Shown here: positions 63,881 through 64,000 of the stretch, piece after piece
How positions within the stretch are numbered: position 1 is the first letter of the stretch
How the letters are laid out: every line of letters begins with the position of its first letter
Source: Delphinapterus leucas
Lineage: Eukaryota > Chordata > Mammalia > Artiodactyla > Monodontidae
Direction: 5' to 3'
Assembly: GCF_002288925.2 (NCBI RefSeq)
Contig: NW_022098069.1
Span: 78,256,424-78,320,423, forward strand
DNA length: 64,000 nucleotides
Position numbers and translations under genes: made by a program
Notes under the pieces: generated by a model
Databases searched by the model: none
Told to the model about the DNA's origin: nothing
The model's input: the letters and a program-made list of their open reading frames with translations, nothing else

Positions 63881-64000
63881 TAGTGGACACTGGACTATTT
63901 TAGAGGTTGAAAAAAATCCAAGACTTAACACCCCTTCTCCAATTAAAAGAGGCAAAAGGAAGAGATGAAGAAGAAAGTGACAACCCTGTTAGTGGTAAAG

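Overview
This is nuclear DNA from a mammal, almost certainly a cetacean (whale or dolphin). At least eight near-complete copies of the roughly 200 bp tRNA-derived CHR-type SINE (5' end GGGCTTCCCTGGTGGCGCAG, 3' end GTACCGC plus a tail) and three older CHR-1-type relatives are scattered through the window. Mammal-wide relics (L1, L2, MIR, MLT1, MER5) fill much of the rest. The DNA is AT-rich with long non-coding stretches, one CpG island and one intact gene. There is no bacterial gene organisation. The species cannot be named from the sequence alone.

The only convincing protein-coding gene is PABPC4L (30974-32086, minus strand), an intact 370-residue, four-RRM cytoplasmic poly(A)-binding protein encoded by a single coding exon. 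A strong CpG island at about 32460-32865 lies directly upstream and is the likely promoter, with a plausible 5'-UTR intron between island and coding exon. A lone PABPC4L in a gene-poor region fits the gene-desert setting known for this gene in other mammals (human 4q28.3); that placement is from general knowledge.

Layout: 1-10.5 kb is unrecognised DNA with CHR SINEs and a probable LTR split by two SINEs. 10.5-15.3 kb holds a very old antisense L1-like stretch interrupted by an MLT1 LTR, then unassigned DNA. 15.3-23.8 kb is a pile of L1 fragments in both orientations, with a younger L1 nested inside an older one. 24-31 kb is mostly unassigned DNA plus one SINE and one old L1 end. 31-33 kb is PABPC4L and its CpG island. 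33-37.3 kb holds L2, MIR, MER5 and SINE copies and a diverged local duplication. 38.8-43.7 kb is a degraded endogenous retrovirus with both LTRs, a 5-bp target duplication and a primer-binding-site-like sequence; it retains protease-like, integrase-like and envelope-like remnants but has little room for reverse transcriptase. 45.7-46.3 kb is a solo LTR. 47-64 kb carries a MIR split by a SINE with an unusual CA tail, a 5'-truncated L1 with clear target duplications, a small L1 inside another L1, and long unassigned stretches.

I found no evidence for a new multi-gene system. The points most worth checking are the ERV's structure, the PABPC4L start and promoter, the SINE insertions with clean target duplications (useful as phylogenetic markers), and the unidentified duplicated segment near 36-37 kb.
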